From Roseiterribacter gracilis (lineage in GTDB: Bacteria; Pseudomonadota; Alphaproteobacteria; BOG-932; Roseiterribacteraceae): a DNA stretch of 64,000 bases. Shown in pieces: positions 62,472 through 64,000 of the stretch. Position 1 is the stretch's first letter; each line of letters starts with the position of its first letter. The notes below the pieces were generated by a model. The model did not search any database and was not told where the DNA came from. It worked only from the letters and a program-made list of their open reading frames with translations. The translations under genes and the position numbers were made by a program. The stretch is taken from positions 3,038,001-3,102,000 of the forward strand of contig BOPV01000001.1 of NCBI GenBank assembly GCA_018332375.1, written 5' to 3'.

Positions 62472-64000
62472 ATGACGGCACGCAAGACCTACGATCAGCT
62501 CCGCAGCGCCCGGTGGTTTGCACCGGACGATCTGCGGGGCTTCGGCCATCGCTCGCGCATCATGCAGATGGGCTACGGGCCGGAGGATTGGGTGGGCAAA
62601 CCGGTGGTTGCGATCGTCAACACCTGGTCCGACATCAATCCCTGCCATGCGCACTTCAAGACGCGCGTCGACGAGGTGAAGCGCGGCGTGTTGCAGGCGG
62701 GCGGATTTCCGCTCGAATTGCCGGCCCTGTCGCTGTCCGAGAATTTCGTCAAACCAACCACGATGCTCTATCGCAACCTGCTTGCGATGGAGGTCGAAGA
62801 GCTGTTGCGCTCGCATCCGGTCGACGGTGCGGTGTTGATGGGCGGTTGCGACAAGACAACGCCCGGCCTGTTGATGGGCGCGACCAGCGCGCGCTTGCCG
62901 GCGCTGTTTCTGCCAGCGGGGCCGATGATCCGCGGCAACTGGCGCGGACAAGCGCTCGGATCGGGTGCCGATGCCTGGAAGTATTGGGACGAACGCCGCG
63001 CCGGAAATTTGACCGAACGTGATTGGACCGACATCGAAGCGGGCATCGCGCGCAGCCCCGGTCACTGCATGACGATGGGCACCGCCAGCACGATGACCGC
63101 AATCACCGAAGCGCTGGGTATGACCTTGCCGGGCGCGTCGTCGATTCCCGCCGTCGATGCGGCGCATGCGCGAATGGCCGCTGCTGCCGGACGGCGCGCG
63201 GTCGAAATGATCTGGGAAGATCTGACGCCGGGTCGCGTGCAGACGCGCGCCGCATTCGACAATGCGATCACGGTCGCGATGGCGATGGGTTGTTCGACCA
63301 ACGCCATCATTCACGTCGTTGCAATGGCGCGCCGTGCCGGTGTCGAGCTTGGGCTCGACGCGTTCGACGCGGCCAGCCGCCGCGTTCCCGTGCTCGCCAA
63401 TGTGCGACCCAGCGGCGACCGCTATCTGATGGAAGATTTCTTCTATGCCGGCGGCCTGCCGGGATTGATGTCGCGGCTGCGCGGTCTGCTGAATCTCGAC
63501 GCGATGACGGTCGCGGGAAAAAGCTTGGGCAAAACCCTGGCGGGCGCCGTCGTGCACAATGACGACGTCATTCGCCCGCTCGACAATCCGGTCTATCGCG
63601 AAGGTGCGCTGGCGGTACTGCGCGGCAATCTCGCGCCCGACGGCTGCGTGATCAAACCAAGCGCCTGCGCGCCGCATCTGTTGCAGCATGTCGGACCGGC
63701 GCTGGTGTTCGATGACGTGCCGACGATGAAAGCGACGCTCGATCGCGACGATCTCGACGTGACGCCGGATCACGTCATCGTGTTGCGCAATGCCGGGCCG
63801 CGCGGCGGACCGGGCATGCCCGAATGGGGCATGTTGCCGATCCCGAAGAAGCTGTTGAAGCAAGGCGTGCGCGACATGGTGCGGATCTCGGACGCGCGGA
63901 TGAGCGGCACGTCCTACGGCGCCTGCGTGCTGCATGTTGCGCCCGAAGCGCAAATTGGTGGCCCGCTGGGATTGGTGCGCGACGGCGATATGATCGCGAT
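62472..64000 (+). CDS. IlvD/Edd-family dehydratase, L-arabinonate dehydratase-like (cut by window edge)
   Basis: 509 codons, open to the right edge. Family blocks: HRSRIMQMGYG, NTWSDINPCHAHFKTRV, MLYRNLLAMEVEELLR, MGGCDKTTPGLLMGA, GHCMTMGTASTMTA, MGCSTNAIIHVVAMARR and PSGDRYLMEDFFYAGGLPGLM. The Fe-S cysteines and the Mg-binding Asp of GGCDKT are present. The MEDFFYAGGLP form and the RSARWFAPDD start fit sugar-acid (arabinonate/xylonate) dehydratases more than IlvD. Starts 7 bases after the solute-binding gene, so uptake and dehydration of a sugar acid are likely linked. Confidence 0.9.
   Translation, partial: MTARKTYDQLRSARWFAPDDLRGFGHRSRIMQMGYGPEDWVGKPVVAIVNTWSDINPCHAHFKTRVDEVKRGVLQAGGFPLELPALSLSENFVKPTTMLYRNLLAMEVEELLRSHPVDGAVLMGGCDKTTPGLLMGATSARLPALFLPAGPMIRGNWRGQALGSGADAWKYWDERRAGNLTERDWTDIEAGIARSPGHCMTMGTASTMTAITEALGMTLPGASSIPAVDAAHARMAAAAGRRAVEMIWEDLTPGRVQTRAAFDNAITVAMAMGCSTNAIIHVVAMARRAGVELGLDAFDAASRRVPVLANVRPSGDRYLMEDFFYAGGLPGLMSRLRGLLNLDAMTVAGKSLGKTLAGAVVHNDDVIRPLDNPVYREGALAVLRGNLAPDGCVIKPSACAPHLLQHVGPALVFDDVPTMKATLDRDDLDVTPDHVIVLRNAGPRGGPGMPEWGMLPIPKKLLKQGVRDMVRISDARMSGTSYGACVLHVAPEAQIGGPLGLVRDGDMIA

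Overview
The window is 64 kb of high-GC DNA from an alphaproteobacterium. The evidence is the EVE/YciI - gpsA - tsaD block divergent from hemC - hemD - HemX-like - HemY (a typical alphaproteobacterial arrangement), an FMN-free list of alphaproteobacterial families (PAS_5 regulator, DUF599, cytosolic YkuD), TonB-dependent transport, and heavy use of GTG/TTG starts. I cannot fix the order or genus from sequence alone. Genes fill nearly everything; no gene-free stretch exceeds about 220 bases.

Layout. 1-12.5 kb: the tail of an alpha/beta hydrolase, an acid-phosphatase-like protein, a YkuD protein, a conserved alphaproteobacterial protein of unknown function, a truncated response regulator overlapping a metallo-hydrolase, small exported proteins, a VapBC toxin-antitoxin pair, and a leftward run of LprI-like, glycine-zipper, S41-like, Yip1 and acetyl-CoA synthetase genes. 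12.5-21.8 kb: housekeeping block (EVE, YciI, gpsA, tsaD leftwards; a Tat-exported chloroperoxidase-like hydrolase, hemC, hemD, HemX-like, HemY rightwards, ended by a clear Rho-independent terminator; then a rhomboid protease). 21.9-25.2 kb: tRNA-Thr(CGT) followed by a small candidate restriction-modification locus: a PLD-fold nuclease convergent with an N6-adenine methyltransferase that is coupled to a ribbon-helix-helix regulator. 25-36.7 kb: glycosyltransferase, GST, a receiver-Hpt-receiver phosphorelay trio, Dps, a chemotaxis receptor, DUF599, a KefB/KefC-type antiporter, and a glycosyltransferase fused to a C-terminal EF-hand pair.

36.7-45.3 kb is the most interesting region: a compact phosphonate locus. 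PEP mutase fused to a nucleotidyltransferase, phosphonopyruvate decarboxylase and 2-aminoethylphosphonate (AEP) transaminase would turn PEP into AEP; a separate nucleotidyltransferase, a CDP-alcohol phosphotransferase and a flippase-like membrane protein point to nucleotide activation of AEP and its attachment to a lipid; a PhyH-type dioxygenase translationally coupled to the nucleotidyltransferase could hydroxylate the AEP headgroup. An ECF sigma factor and its anti-sigma factor are encoded in the same operon as the dioxygenase, suggesting envelope-stress control of headgroup chemistry.

45.3-49.8 kb: small regulators and enzymes (SH3 protein, receiver, GFA protein, molybdopterin sulfite-oxidase-like protein, chorismate mutase, hemolysin III family). 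50-58 kb: a rightward unit of TonB-dependent receptor, CocE/NonD hydrolase, YfcC-type carrier, CapA-like protein and LysR regulator, which looks like import and breakdown of a peptide- or ester-like substrate. 58-64 kb: thioesterase, a large secreted alpha/beta hydrolase and GntR regulator leftwards, divergent from an ABC-type solute-binding protein and an IlvD/Edd-family sugar-acid dehydratase that runs off the right edge.
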